The translations under genes were made by a program, and so were the position numbers. From NCBI GenBank assembly GCA_030830945.1, contig JAURLY010000069.1, positions 1-8,131 on the forward strand: 8,131 bases of DNA. The letters are read 5' to 3'. The stretch's first letter is position 1. Every line of letters starts with the position of its first letter. Of this stretch, positions 1 through 5,736 are shown piece after piece. The stretch is from Gammaproteobacteria bacterium (GTDB taxonomy: Bacteria; Pseudomonadota; Gammaproteobacteria; Pseudomonadales; GM7GCV1). The notes under the pieces are model-generated. The model worked only from the letters and a program-made list of their open reading frames with translations. It was not told the DNA's origin and searched no databases.

Positions 1-1541
1 CCATAGGCATCGCGAACTTCAATTAACTCTTCGCGAATCACCTGAGTCAGCGTGTCCGGATTATCCAGAATTTCCAAATAACCAACAATCGCCTCTAGTT
101 TTTCCTGATATTCCTTGAGCAACTTGTCGTGCTCAAGACCGGTCAGGCGATGGAGGCGCAGTTCAAGAATGGCCTGGGCTTGTTCGGGCGAAAGGAAATA
201 CAACTCATCGCGCATGCCAAGCTCAGCGGACAACCCGTCAGGGCGCGAAGTATCTGCACCGGCACGCCCCAACATTTCTGAAACCTTTCTTGGCTCCCAA
301 CCCTGGGCCAAAAGCGCATCCTTGGCATCTGCTGGTGTTGGTGACGCCTTGATCAGGGCGATCACAGGATCAATATTGGAAATAGCAACGGCCAAGCCTT
401 CGAGGATATGGCCTCGCTCTCGAGCCTTGCGCAATAAATAGAGCGTTCGTCGAGTAATTACTTCGCGGCGATGTTTTAGGAACGCATCCAGCAACTCGCG
501 CAAATTGAGTGTTTTGGGCTGCTCATCAACCAACGCGACCGTATTAATGCCAAATACATTTTGCATTTGGGTCTGGGCATAGAGGTTATTTAACAAAACT
601 TCGCCCGATTCACCGCGCTTCATTTCGATGACAATTCGTAGACCGTCCTTATCCGATTCATCGCGTAGTTCGGCAATACCTTCAATTTTCTTTTCCTTAA
701 CCAGTTCAGCAATCTTTTCAATAAGACGTGCCTTATTCACCTGGTAAGGAATTTCGTGAACGATAATGACGTCACGGCTGGTTTTTTCGTCGTAGATAAC
801 CTCAGCCTTGGCCCGGATATAAATACGCCCACGACCAGTTCGGTAGGCTTCAATAATACCGGCACGGCCATTAATAATGCCGGCGGTGGGGAAATCAGGC
901 CCAGGGATATGTTCCATCAGCTCATCGATGGTGATTTCTGAATTATCAATGACCGCCAGACAGCCATTTATAACTTCTGTCAGGTTGTGCGGTGGAATAT
1001 TGGTTGCCATGCCCACCGCAATACCCGACGACCCATTAACCAGAAGGTTGGGAACACGGGTAGGCATCACACTAGGTATGCGCTCGGTACCGTCATAGTT
1101 ATCGACAAAATCAACGGTTTCCTTGTCCAGGTCTGCCAATAATTCATGGGCAATTTTGGCCATGCGGATTTCGGTATAACGCATTGCAGCTGCGCCATCC
1201 CCGTCGATGGAGCCGAAGTTACCCTGGCCATCTACCAGCATATATCGCAGGGAGAAGGGCTGAGCCATACGCACGATCGTGTCATAGACGGCGGAATCCC
1301 CGTGAGGGTGATATTTACCGATCACGTCACCAACAACACGAGCAGATTTTTTGTAAGGCTTATTCCAATCATTGCTGAGATCATTCATGGCGTGCAGAAC
1401 ACGGCGATGAACCGGTTTCAAACCGTCTCGAACATCAGGCAGGGCTCGACCGACGATGACACTCATCGCGTAGTCCAGATAGGACTGCTGCAGCTCGTCT
1501 TCGATATTGATTGATAGAAGTTCTTTGGCTATTTCACCCAT
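1..1541 (-). CDS. gyrA: DNA gyrase subunit A, N-terminal part (cut by window edge)
   Basis: DNA gyrase subunit A, the DNA-breaking subunit of the A2B2 type II topoisomerase that introduces negative supercoils. I translated the minus strand: 513 codons stay open from ATG at 1541 to the left edge, against about 870 residues in a full GyrA, so the C-terminal DNA-wrapping domain lies outside. The N-terminus (MGEIAKELLSINIEDELQQS) aligns without gaps to E. coli GyrA. Seen directly: SYLDYAMSVIVGRALPDVRDG, the quinolone-resistance region HPHGDSAVYDT with Ser83 and Asp87 (the susceptible-type residues), and RYTE with catalytic Tyr122. Later segments IPPHNLTEVINGCLA and GLEHDKLLKEYQEKLE match the breakage-reunion domain and its coiled coil. 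The start is supported by TGAGGAA at 1552-1558, 10 bases upstream. No frameshift was seen. Identification is near certain. Confidence 0.97.
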   Translation of the reverse strand, partial: MGEIAKELLSINIEDELQQSYLDYAMSVIVGRALPDVRDGLKPVHRRVLHAMNDLSNDWNKPYKKSARVVGDVIGKYHPHGDSAVYDTIVRMAQPFSLRYMLVDGQGNFGSIDGDGAAAMRYTEIRMAKIAHELLADLDKETVDFVDNYDGTERIPSVMPTRVPNLLVNGSSGIAVGMATNIPPHNLTEVINGCLAVIDNSEITIDELMEHIPGPDFPTAGIINGRAGIIEAYRTGRGRIYIRAKAEVIYDEKTSRDVIIVHEIPYQVNKARLIEKIAELVKEKKIEGIAELRDESDKDGLRIVIEMKRGESGEVLLNNLYAQTQMQNVFGINTVALVDEQPKTLNLRELLDAFLKHRREVITRRTLYLLRKARERGHILEGLAVAISNIDPVIALIKASPTPADAKDALLAQGWEPRKVSEMLGRAGADTSRPDGLSAELGMRDELYFLSPEQAQAILELRLHRLTGLEHDKLLKEYQEKLEAIVGYLEILDNPDTLTQVIREELIEVRDAY

Positions 1542-1692
1542 GTAACGGGAATTCCTCAGATAATAAAATTGACTGACCAGGCAGCAATCAGCTGGTGATC
1601 TATATACGCGTTATGACGCTTTTCTAGCGAATTTATGCCCCTGACAGATTTATTATTTTTTCCTGAATTCGGGACCGCGAGTTATCTGGCAA

Positions 1693-1701
1693 AGTGTAGC
1701 A
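1693..1701 (-). promoter_or_regulatory. Candidate extended -10 promoter for gyrA
   Basis: The 203-base gap between the DUF1624 gene and gyrA holds TGC followed by TACACT on the minus strand, an extended -10 element (TGnTAnAnT). The hexamer 17 bases upstream (TCCGTT) is a poor -35, which extended -10 promoters can tolerate. Initiation here would give gyrA a leader of roughly 145 bases. A weaker TATATA lies nearer the gene at about 1600-1605. Apart from a short GCGT-TATG-ACGC inverted repeat at 1608-1619, I see nothing else in the gap. The call rests on motif inspection only. Confidence 0.3.
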
Positions 1702-1744
1702 AAGAATGGCCAAAAAACGGAGCAATTCAGGCACTTATTTCAGA

Positions 1745-2428
1745 TTAAAGCAGGCTGGAGACCAGATAAAATCCACCAAACATAATCGGCTGATGAACCA
1801 GGTAGATAATCAGCCCGTGACGCCCGGAAAACTCAACCCAAGCGGGCAACCAAAACAGATATTGATCCAACTTTATTTGGGTAGCCACAGCGCCTGCAGC
1901 AACACCCAATAAAGTGACCGCCAACCAGGGAAAAAGTGGCACAAGATCTTCCGTATCAACGGTGAGTGCCTCCGAATAAATAAATGGCCATTCCTGATCT
2001 ATAACACCTGCCCCATAGAGCAGGAAGATGACAAGTCCGGCACCAAATGCCACTAACGGCACGGGAACAAAAATCAAACCAACAACAGATGCTAGGGCTA
2101 AATAGTGCAAAATACCAAAATATATCCAGGTATCCGGGAACATATACAGGGACACCAGGGTGATCAGTGCTGCCGACAACACCAGTTGCCCCAGTCGAAT
2201 ACCAAATTTACGCCAACGGATGCCTTTTCCATGAGCCAAGCTCAGGCTCATTCCCATGGTAAAAATAAATAACGTCAAAATCAGGTAACGGAAAGGCCAC
2301 CAGTAACTGCCATTGGGCACATCCCAGCTCACATAACCAAAATAGCGAAGATCAAAGCAGAAATGGAAAACCACCATCAGAACGATGGCAATACCTCGCA
2401 AACCATCAATCCAGCGAATTCGCTGCAT
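1745..2428 (-). CDS. DUF1624 / HGSNAT-catalytic-domain membrane protein
   Basis: Polytopic inner-membrane protein of 227 residues from the DUF1624 family (Pfam HGSNAT_cat), the bacterial relatives of the human lysosomal transmembrane acetyltransferase. The bacterial members are largely uncharacterised; a transmembrane acyl-transfer role is inferred from the family, not shown. Family hallmarks seen in order: RIRWIDGLRGIAIVLMVVFH at the N-terminus (His22), then FDL; FTMGMSLSL near 56-64; FGILHYLALASVVGL at 104-118 (His108); FPWLAVTLLGVAAGA near 166-180; and GRHGLIIYLVHQPI at 202-215 (His212). I count about six to seven hydrophobic spans. The reading frame extends upstream to an ATG at 2554, but those 42 residues are outside the family and unlike a membrane protein start, so the ATG at 2428 is preferred. 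Its Shine-Dalgarno is weak (AAGAGAA, about 6 bases upstream). It reads toward gyrA with 203 bases between. Confidence 0.88.
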   Translation of the reverse strand: MQRIRWIDGLRGIAIVLMVVFHFCFDLRYFGYVSWDVPNGSYWWPFRYLILTLFIFTMGMSLSLAHGKGIRWRKFGIRLGQLVLSAALITLVSLYMFPDTWIYFGILHYLALASVVGLIFVPVPLVAFGAGLVIFLLYGAGVIDQEWPFIYSEALTVDTEDLVPLFPWLAVTLLGVAAGAVATQIKLDQYLFWLPAWVEFSGRHGLIIYLVHQPIMFGGFYLVSSLL

Positions 2429-2525
2429 CTTCAATTCTCTTGTTAAAACACCGAATACTAAAGTTTTTTTCCAGCAAAAGCGCGCGCAAAAATCATACAA
2501 AAATAAATATAAGTTTTTCTTATGG

Positions 2526-2554
2526 GATAGAATGCACGCCCCAAGAGCTGTCAA
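2526..2554 (-). promoter_or_regulatory. Candidate promoter for the DUF1624 gene
   Basis: A perfect TTGACA -35 box reads on the minus strand at 2549-2554. At 17-base spacing the -10 position is TCTATC (2526-2531), only 3 of 6 matches. Transcription would start near 2519 and leave a leader of about 90 bases before the ATG at 2428. The leader is AT-rich and holds no clear hairpin. The weak -10 keeps confidence low. Confidence 0.3.
2528..2533 (+). promoter_or_regulatory. Candidate -10 box for the TSUP transporter gene
   Basis: TAGAAT, a 5 of 6 match to the sigma-70 -10 consensus, reads on the plus strand. The upstream DNA (2491-2520) is AT-rich but has no convincing -35 at 16-18 bases. The same 11-mer GGATAGAATGC (2525-2535) occurs at the pyrC promoter (5704-5714). 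Use of this site would leave about 145 untranslated bases before the transporter ATG. Between 2555 and 2685 I see no other structure. Confidence 0.25.
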
Positions 2555-2685
2555 GTAAAGACAATCTGCTCACGCCCCTAAAATTCATTTTGATAAAAAG
2601 TTACAACACAGAATCCTTAGCAATCCCCACTTATCGGGCCTGCTAGATAGACGCCCTGGAATTTTTTTATACCACCATTCTCACC

Positions 2686-3390
2686 ATGATGCTGATTAGC
2701 CTTTTGGCTTCAGCTTTTAGTGTTGCATTCGGCTTCGGCGGTGTCTTTGTGTTGATTGGCGGCATGACTCTGGTCTTGCCTATGGAAGCGATTCTACCCT
2801 TGCAGGCAGCGGGAATGATGGCCTCCATGGTGGCTCGCATGTTACTTCTGCGGTCACACATTGAATGGGGCTACGTAAAAACTTTTTTTGTCGGCTCAAT
2901 ATTCGGGACAATACTTGGCGCAATGCTTTATACAAGCCTTCCCACCAGTATCGTTGCGCTGGCATTAGCCGTCGTTATGTTTCTGGCAGCCTGGGCACCA
3001 AGGGCAACTTTCAAATTAAAAATACCTCACGCCGAAGTACTGGTTGGTAGTGTTCATGCCTTTCTGTCGACGGCGTTCTCTTTTGGCGGTTTTATGCAAG
3101 CCGCTATTTTTCGGAAAAGCTTTAACCGTATGCAGGTCACCGCAACTATTGCCGCTTGCTCATGCGCGATGACTCTGGTGAAGATACCTTCTTATGCGGC
3201 GTTTGGCTTCGACTACAAACCCTATATAGGTGTCATAATCGCCTGCTGGATTATGGCGCTTCCCGGCACCTGGATTGGTCGGCATTTTCTTAACCGTATG
3301 CCTGAAATTTTATTTCAGTATGGATTTAAGACCATGCTGACCGTTGTCGGGCTGCGGCTAATCTGGGTTGCCGTCAGCCCTCTCATCTAG
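2686..3390 (+). CDS. TSUP family transporter (TauE/SafE-like permease)
   Basis: Integral inner-membrane protein of 234 residues in the TSUP (TauE/SafE) family, whose characterised members move sulfite, sulfoacetate and related organosulfur anions; the substrate here is unknown. The internal duplication typical of the family is visible: SVAFGFGGVFVLIGGMTLVLP at about 12-32 and STAFSFGGFMQAAIFRKSF at about 128-146. About seven to eight hydrophobic spans are visible: roughly 2-32, 38-50, 66-83, 87-104, 117-137, 152-165, 180-195 and 216-231. Length is slightly below the usual 240-260. The first ATG is at 2686, with another at 2689, but no Shine-Dalgarno precedes either. The frame is open back to a TAG at 2644, and those upstream codons (ending LEFFYTTILT) are hydrophobic and family-like, so a non-ATG start further upstream is possible. 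No sulfur-metabolism gene is adjacent, so substrate cannot be guessed from context. Confidence 0.85.
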   Translation: MMLISLLASAFSVAFGFGGVFVLIGGMTLVLPMEAILPLQAAGMMASMVARMLLLRSHIEWGYVKTFFVGSIFGTILGAMLYTSLPTSIVALALAVVMFLAAWAPRATFKLKIPHAEVLVGSVHAFLSTAFSFGGFMQAAIFRKSFNRMQVTATIAACSCAMTLVKIPSYAAFGFDYKPYIGVIIACWIMALPGTWIGRHFLNRMPEILFQYGFKTMLTVVGLRLIWVAVSPLI

Positions 3391-3399
3391 ACGAACAAC

Positions 3400-3480
3400 T
3401 CACTTAATCCAGACCTGCTTGGCATTCACAAACTCTTTGATACCCTGCGGGCCAAGTTCCCTGCCATAACCTGAGCTTTT
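3400..3480 (-). pseudogene. 3' remnant of an aldehyde dehydrogenase gene
   Basis: On the minus strand, 26 codons and a TGA stop encode KSSGYGRELGPQGIKEF followed by VNAKQVWIK. This is the conserved C-terminus of NAD(P)-dependent aldehyde dehydrogenases of the succinate-semialdehyde dehydrogenase type (K-x-SGYGRELG...G-I-x-EFVN-K-x-VWI). The residues expected just before it (FGG-x-K) are absent: upstream of 3480 the frame reads unrelated sequence and then a stop, with no ATG. About 95% of the roughly 480-codon gene is therefore missing. It begins 9 bases after the transporter stop, tail to tail. It is a non-functional relic. Confidence 0.8.
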
Positions 3481-3481
3481 C

Positions 3482-3583
3482 AGAAGCCAGATTATTGTGG
3501 AAGATTTCAATTTGCGGCAAGGCGAGAAAGCGCTTGAGCAAATGCAAAGCCAAGCTCCTCAACCGGTACATAACCAGACATAA
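3482..3583 (+). pseudogene. Probable 3' remnant of an unidentified plus-strand gene
   Basis: A plus-strand frame opens after a TAA at 3467-3469 and ends with TAA at 3581-3583. It contains IIVEDFNLRQGEKALEQM and then a Gln/Pro-rich tail ending HNQT. The amphipathic, charged composition looks coding, and the stop is followed at once by a strong terminator, as at a natural gene end. No ATG start or ribosome binding site precedes it; a GTG at 3497 would give only a 28-residue peptide. I do not recognise the family. The coding-like signal begins just where the aldehyde dehydrogenase match ends (about 3481), so the simplest reading is that the gene's body was deleted. A chance open frame remains possible. 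Confidence 0.4.
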
Positions 3584-3607
3584 AAAAGGGCCGAAAGGCC
3601 CTTTTTT
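3582..3607. terminator. Bidirectional rho-independent terminator
   Basis: Six A's, GGGCC, a GAAA loop, GGCCC and six T's form a perfect inverted repeat. RNA from either strand gives a 5 bp GC stem followed by a U tract. The plus-strand loop is GAAA, a GNRA tetraloop; on the minus strand the loop is UUUC. It lies 27 bases past the DUF1080 stop on the minus strand and directly after the plus-strand remnant's stop. It probably ends both the DUF1080 transcript and read-through from the transporter gene. Confidence 0.93.
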
Positions 3608-3634
3608 ACTTACTTCTAAAGCCGGTCTTTGGCG

Positions 3635-4210
3635 TTAAAGCGGTTTGATGTTTACATTGCGAAACTTCACGATACCGCTGCCGTATTGCAGGGCAATCGG
3701 GCCACTTAAAAGCTTGCTGTCGCTGCCTTCAGCGGTGAGGATGCCATTAATGCGCGCTTCCATATGGTCACCTTCAAAGCGAATCTCATAGGTATTCCAG
3801 CGGCCACCTGTATCCAGGTTCGCCAGTATCGGCGCTACGCCCACGATGCCCCCAGTTCGGTATGTGGGATCAGGACGTTGGTCAAAAATATTCACCTCGT
3901 AGCAGGTCTGGTCGCCGATGTTCTCCGCATCGGAACAGCGAATAAATACACCGCTATTGGCAGGATGATCGACCCAGAACTCAAGCGTCAGCAAGAAATC
4001 GTCATAGGATTCCTTGGTGTACAGATAAGTCGTTCCGCCCTCGTCGTCTGCCATAAGCACACCATCCCTTATGCGCCACTCGGCATCGCCCACTTTATTC
4101 CAGCCTTCTAGGTCTTCACCATTAAACAGTGCATATCGCTCACTCTGGGCAATGGCCATACAGGACAGAAGCATCGAGAGAAAAATAACCGTTGTTTTAA
4201 TTGTTTTCAT
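3635..4210 (-). CDS. Secreted DUF1080 (3-keto-disaccharide hydrolase-like) protein
   Basis: Exported 191-residue protein made of a single DUF1080 domain (Pfam PF06439, named for 3-keto-disaccharide hydrolase; a concanavalin-like beta-sandwich fold). A Sec signal peptide is visible: MKTIKT, a hydrophobic stretch to about residue 16, and a likely cleavage after AIA (residue 21). LLSC at 14-17 resembles a lipobox imperfectly, so a lipoprotein is less likely but possible. Family motifs: ALFNGEDLEGW (27-37), FLLTLEFWVDHPANSGVFIR (72-91), CYEVNIFDQRPDPTYRTGGI (103-122) and WNTYEIRFEGDHMEARING (138-156). GGAGGG at 4214-4219 lies 3 bases before the ATG and fixes the start. Family members often act on or bind carbohydrates; activity here is inferred only. 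It sits downstream of argG on the same strand with no sugar-metabolism gene nearby. TTGACT at 4257-4262 could serve as its own -35, though the matching -10 (AAAAGT) is poor. Confidence 0.9.
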   Translation of the reverse strand: MKTIKTTVIFLSMLLSCMAIAQSERYALFNGEDLEGWNKVGDAEWRIRDGVLMADDEGGTTYLYTKESYDDFLLTLEFWVDHPANSGVFIRCSDAENIGDQTCYEVNIFDQRPDPTYRTGGIVGVAPILANLDTGGRWNTYEIRFEGDHMEARINGILTAEGSDSKLLSGPIALQYGSGIVKFRNVNIKPL

Positions 4211-4240
4211 ACACCCTCCGAAAAATTTTGCTCACTTTTC

Positions 4241-4254
4241 CTGCCCGAAGACAG
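4241..4254 (-). other. Small hairpin with UUCG loop in the argG-DUF1080 spacer
   Basis: The minus-strand transcript reads CUGUC-UUCG-GGCAG: a 5 bp stem with one G-U pair and a C(UUCG)G tetraloop, which is unusually stable for its size. No U tract follows, so it is not a standard terminator. It lies about 31 bases before the DUF1080 start and could affect RNA stability or processing. Function is unknown. Confidence 0.4.
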
Positions 4255-4273
4255 CAAGTCAAACTGAAACCGT

Positions 4274-4296
4274 CACGCGCCAAATGAAGGCGCGTG
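4274..4296 (-). terminator. GC-rich hairpin after argG (weak or attenuating terminator)
   Basis: CACGCGCC and GGCGCGTG form a perfect 8 bp inverted repeat around a 7-base loop, starting 12 bases past the argG stop. The position suits a terminator, but only ACGGTTTCAG follows in the direction of transcription, not a U run. It may instead protect the argG mRNA 3' end or reduce read-through into the DUF1080 gene. Confidence 0.45.
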
Positions 4297-4308
4297 CAGG
4301 AAGTTAAA

Positions 4309-5526
4309 TCAGATTTTACGACCCTTGGCCGCCGCGATTCTCATGCGCAAGGCATTCAGCTTAATAAAGCCTTCCGCATCCGCCTGGTTGTAGGCGCCCT
4401 CGTCCTCATCGAACGTGGCAATACGCTCATCGAACAGGCTATCGTCCGACTTGCGGCCAACCACAGTCACGCTGCCCTTATAGAGCTTTAGGCGCACTGT
4501 TCCGTTAACCGACTCTTGCGACTGGTCGATAGCCGTTTGCAGCATCTTGCGCTCGGGCGACCACCAGTAACCGTTATAGATCAACGCCGCGTACTTGGGC
4601 ATAAGCTCATCCTTCAGATGCGCCACTTCACGATCCAGTGTCAGGGATTCAATGGCACGGTGGGCAGGCATCAAAATAGTGCCGCCCGGGGTTTCGTAAC
4701 AACCGCGGGACTTCATGCCCACATAACGGTTTTCGACAATATCCAGTCGGCCAACGCCGTTATCGCCACCCAGTTTATTCAGTCGCTTCAACATGTTTGC
4801 CGGAGACAGCGTTTCGCCATCCAGCGTGACCGGATCACCATTGGAAAAGCCGATTTCAATATAGGTTGGCTTATCCGGTGCATTTTCCGGAGACACACTC
4901 CAGCGCCACATGTCCTCCTCGGCCTCTGCCCAGGGATCTTCCAGAATGCCGCCCTCGTAAGAGATATGTAGCAAGTTGGCATCCATAGAATAAGGCGACT
5001 TCTTCTTGGCATTGGAAAAATCGACCGGGATATTGCGTTTTTCGCAGTACTTCATCAGCGTGTCACGCGAAGTCAGGTTCCACTCACGCCAGGGAGCAAT
5101 GACACGAATTCCCGGCTTCAGTGCATAGGCGCCCAGCTCAAAGCGCACCTGATCGTTACCTTTTCCAGTCGCGCCGTGCGAAATCGCATCGGCACCGGTT
5201 TCATTGGCAATCTCAACCAGACGTTTGGCAATCAGCGGACGGGCAATGGATGTGCCCAGCAGGTATTCCCCTTCATAGATCGCATTGGCACGAAACATAG
5301 GAAACACATAATTAGCCACATAGTCTTCACGAAGGTCTTCAATGTAGATTTCCTTAACGCCCAGCGCCTGTGCCTTGGCACGCGCTGGTTCTACTTCTTC
5401 ACCCTGACCAATATCGGCAGTAAAAGTAACAACCTCGGCTTGATACTCGTCCTGCAACCAGCGGACGATTACCGACGTATCCAGACCACCGGAATATGCA
5501 AGTACTACTTTGTAGACTGACGCCAT
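4309..5526 (-). CDS. argG: Argininosuccinate synthase
   Basis: Argininosuccinate synthase joins citrulline and aspartate with ATP to form argininosuccinate, the penultimate step of arginine biosynthesis, in the cytoplasm. The protein has 405 residues, the usual length of the shorter bacterial class (E. coli's own is about 447). Seen: the N-type ATP pyrophosphatase loop AYSGGLDTS (10-18), TADIGQGEE (37-44), EGEYLLGTSIARPLIAKR (85-102) and the substrate-binding segment SHGATGKGNDQVRFE (116-130). Also family-typical are EDPW (196-199) and KSRGCYETPGG (272-282). The open frame reaches back to an ATG at 5625, but those 33 extra residues are not family sequence. ATG at 5526 is chosen because it opens MASVYKVVLAYSGG and has GAGG at 5535-5538, 8 bases upstream. 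It is divergent from pyrC across 210 bases. Confidence 0.97.
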   Translation of the reverse strand: MASVYKVVLAYSGGLDTSVIVRWLQDEYQAEVVTFTADIGQGEEVEPARAKAQALGVKEIYIEDLREDYVANYVFPMFRANAIYEGEYLLGTSIARPLIAKRLVEIANETGADAISHGATGKGNDQVRFELGAYALKPGIRVIAPWREWNLTSRDTLMKYCEKRNIPVDFSNAKKKSPYSMDANLLHISYEGGILEDPWAEAEEDMWRWSVSPENAPDKPTYIEIGFSNGDPVTLDGETLSPANMLKRLNKLGGDNGVGRLDIVENRYVGMKSRGCYETPGGTILMPAHRAIESLTLDREVAHLKDELMPKYAALIYNGYWWSPERKMLQTAIDQSQESVNGTVRLKLYKGSVTVVGRKSDDSLFDERIATFDEDEGAYNQADAEGFIKLNALRMRIAAAKGRKI

Positions 5527-5591
5527 CAGATTCGCCTCAAAAAATTGTAATGTTGTAATAAGCTTTATTCGCCAAGAGCGAAAGGCCGCGC

Positions 5592-5620
5592 ATTTTATCG
5601 ACTGGGCTGAAAAGTATCCA
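5592..5620 (-). promoter_or_regulatory. Candidate argG promoter
   Basis: On the minus strand, TGGATA (5615-5620, 4 of 6 to the -35 consensus) lies 17 bases from TAAAAT (5592-5597, 5 of 6 to the -10). Initiation near 5585 would leave a leader of about 59 bases with a short TTCGC-CAAGA-GCGAA repeat (5568-5582) at its start. No clear ARG box is seen. Motif-based only. Confidence 0.4.
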
Positions 5621-5638
5621 GACAAAACCCACGAGAGA

Positions 5639-5652
5639 AAGCAAATATGCTT
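5639..5652. promoter_or_regulatory. 14-bp palindrome between argG and pyrC promoters (operator candidate)
   Basis: AAGCA-AATA-TGCTT is an inverted repeat with perfect 5-base arms. It lies 18 bases upstream of the proposed argG -35 and 31 bases upstream of the proposed pyrC -35, a natural place for a shared regulator. It contains GCAAA like a PurR half-site, but the arm spacing is shorter than the PurR consensus. A chance palindrome is possible at this AT content. Confidence 0.25.
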
Positions 5653-5683
5653 GTTTGAAAAGCCTTAAAGCCATTATTAGTTA

Positions 5684-5712
5684 CTGAAATTCGGGGTGGT
5701 TTTGGATAGAAT
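5684..5712 (+). promoter_or_regulatory. Candidate pyrC promoter
   Basis: CTGAAA (5684-5689, 4 of 6) and TAGAAT (5707-5712, 5 of 6) are separated by 17 bases, the optimal spacing. Initiation 6-8 bases past the -10 falls at G5718, C5719 or A5720, giving a leader of only about 17-19 bases. A C at position 7 past the -10 recalls the pyrimidine-sensitive start region of E. coli pyrC, where the chosen start depends on CTP; that parallel is an inference. Confidence 0.5.
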
Positions 5713-5714
5713 GC

Positions 5715-5734
5715 GGGGCACTCAATAAGGCCCC
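5715..5734 (+). promoter_or_regulatory. Inverted repeat enclosing the pyrC ribosome binding site
   Basis: GGGGC (5715-5719) can pair with GCCCC (5730-5734) around a 10-base loop. The Shine-Dalgarno AAGG (5727-5730), six bases before the pyrC ATG, lies in the loop and first base of the right arm, so the stem would hide it. In E. coli, long pyrC transcripts form a comparable inhibitory hairpin when CTP is high. Here the left arm would be transcribed only if RNA starts unusually close to the -10 box or from a promoter further upstream. Confidence 0.35.
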
Positions 5735-5736
5735 CA

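Noticed and set aside
1146..1514. Plus-strand open frame of 122 codons inside gyrA
   Set aside because: It is fully antisense to highly conserved gyrA sequence and shows no recognisable protein features.
1667..1680. Near-palindrome around GAATTC with an adjacent T/A run, considered as a terminator
   Set aside because: On the plus strand the T run precedes the stem rather than following it, and on the minus strand A's follow, so neither direction forms an intrinsic terminator.
1706..1912. Plus-strand open frame of 68 codons across the DUF1624 3' end
   Set aside because: No ribosome binding site or family-like sequence; most of it is antisense to the DUF1624 gene.
2429..2554. 42-codon N-terminal extension of the DUF1624 gene, starting at ATG 2554
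   Set aside because: The extra residues are not family-like, no SD fits, and the family N-terminus begins exactly at ATG 2428. The extension would also overlap the candidate promoter.
3497..3583. GTG-started 28-residue small protein
   Set aside because: No Shine-Dalgarno precedes the GTG, and the frame looks like the tail of a longer gene ending at a terminator, so it is reported as a remnant.
4516..4971. Plus-strand open frame of 151 codons inside argG
   Set aside because: It lies wholly within argG on the opposite strand, has no family resemblance and no SD; it is an antisense shadow of the coding gene.
5607..5621. Possible ARG box (CTGAAAAGTATCCAG) at the argG promoter
   Set aside because: Each half matches the ArgR consensus 4 of 5, but the spacing between halves is one base short and no second adjacent box is visible.
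5527..5625. 33-codon N-terminal extension of argG, starting at ATG 5625
   Set aside because: ATG 5526 has a well-placed GAGG and begins the conserved argininosuccinate synthase N-terminus; the extension covers the likely promoter.
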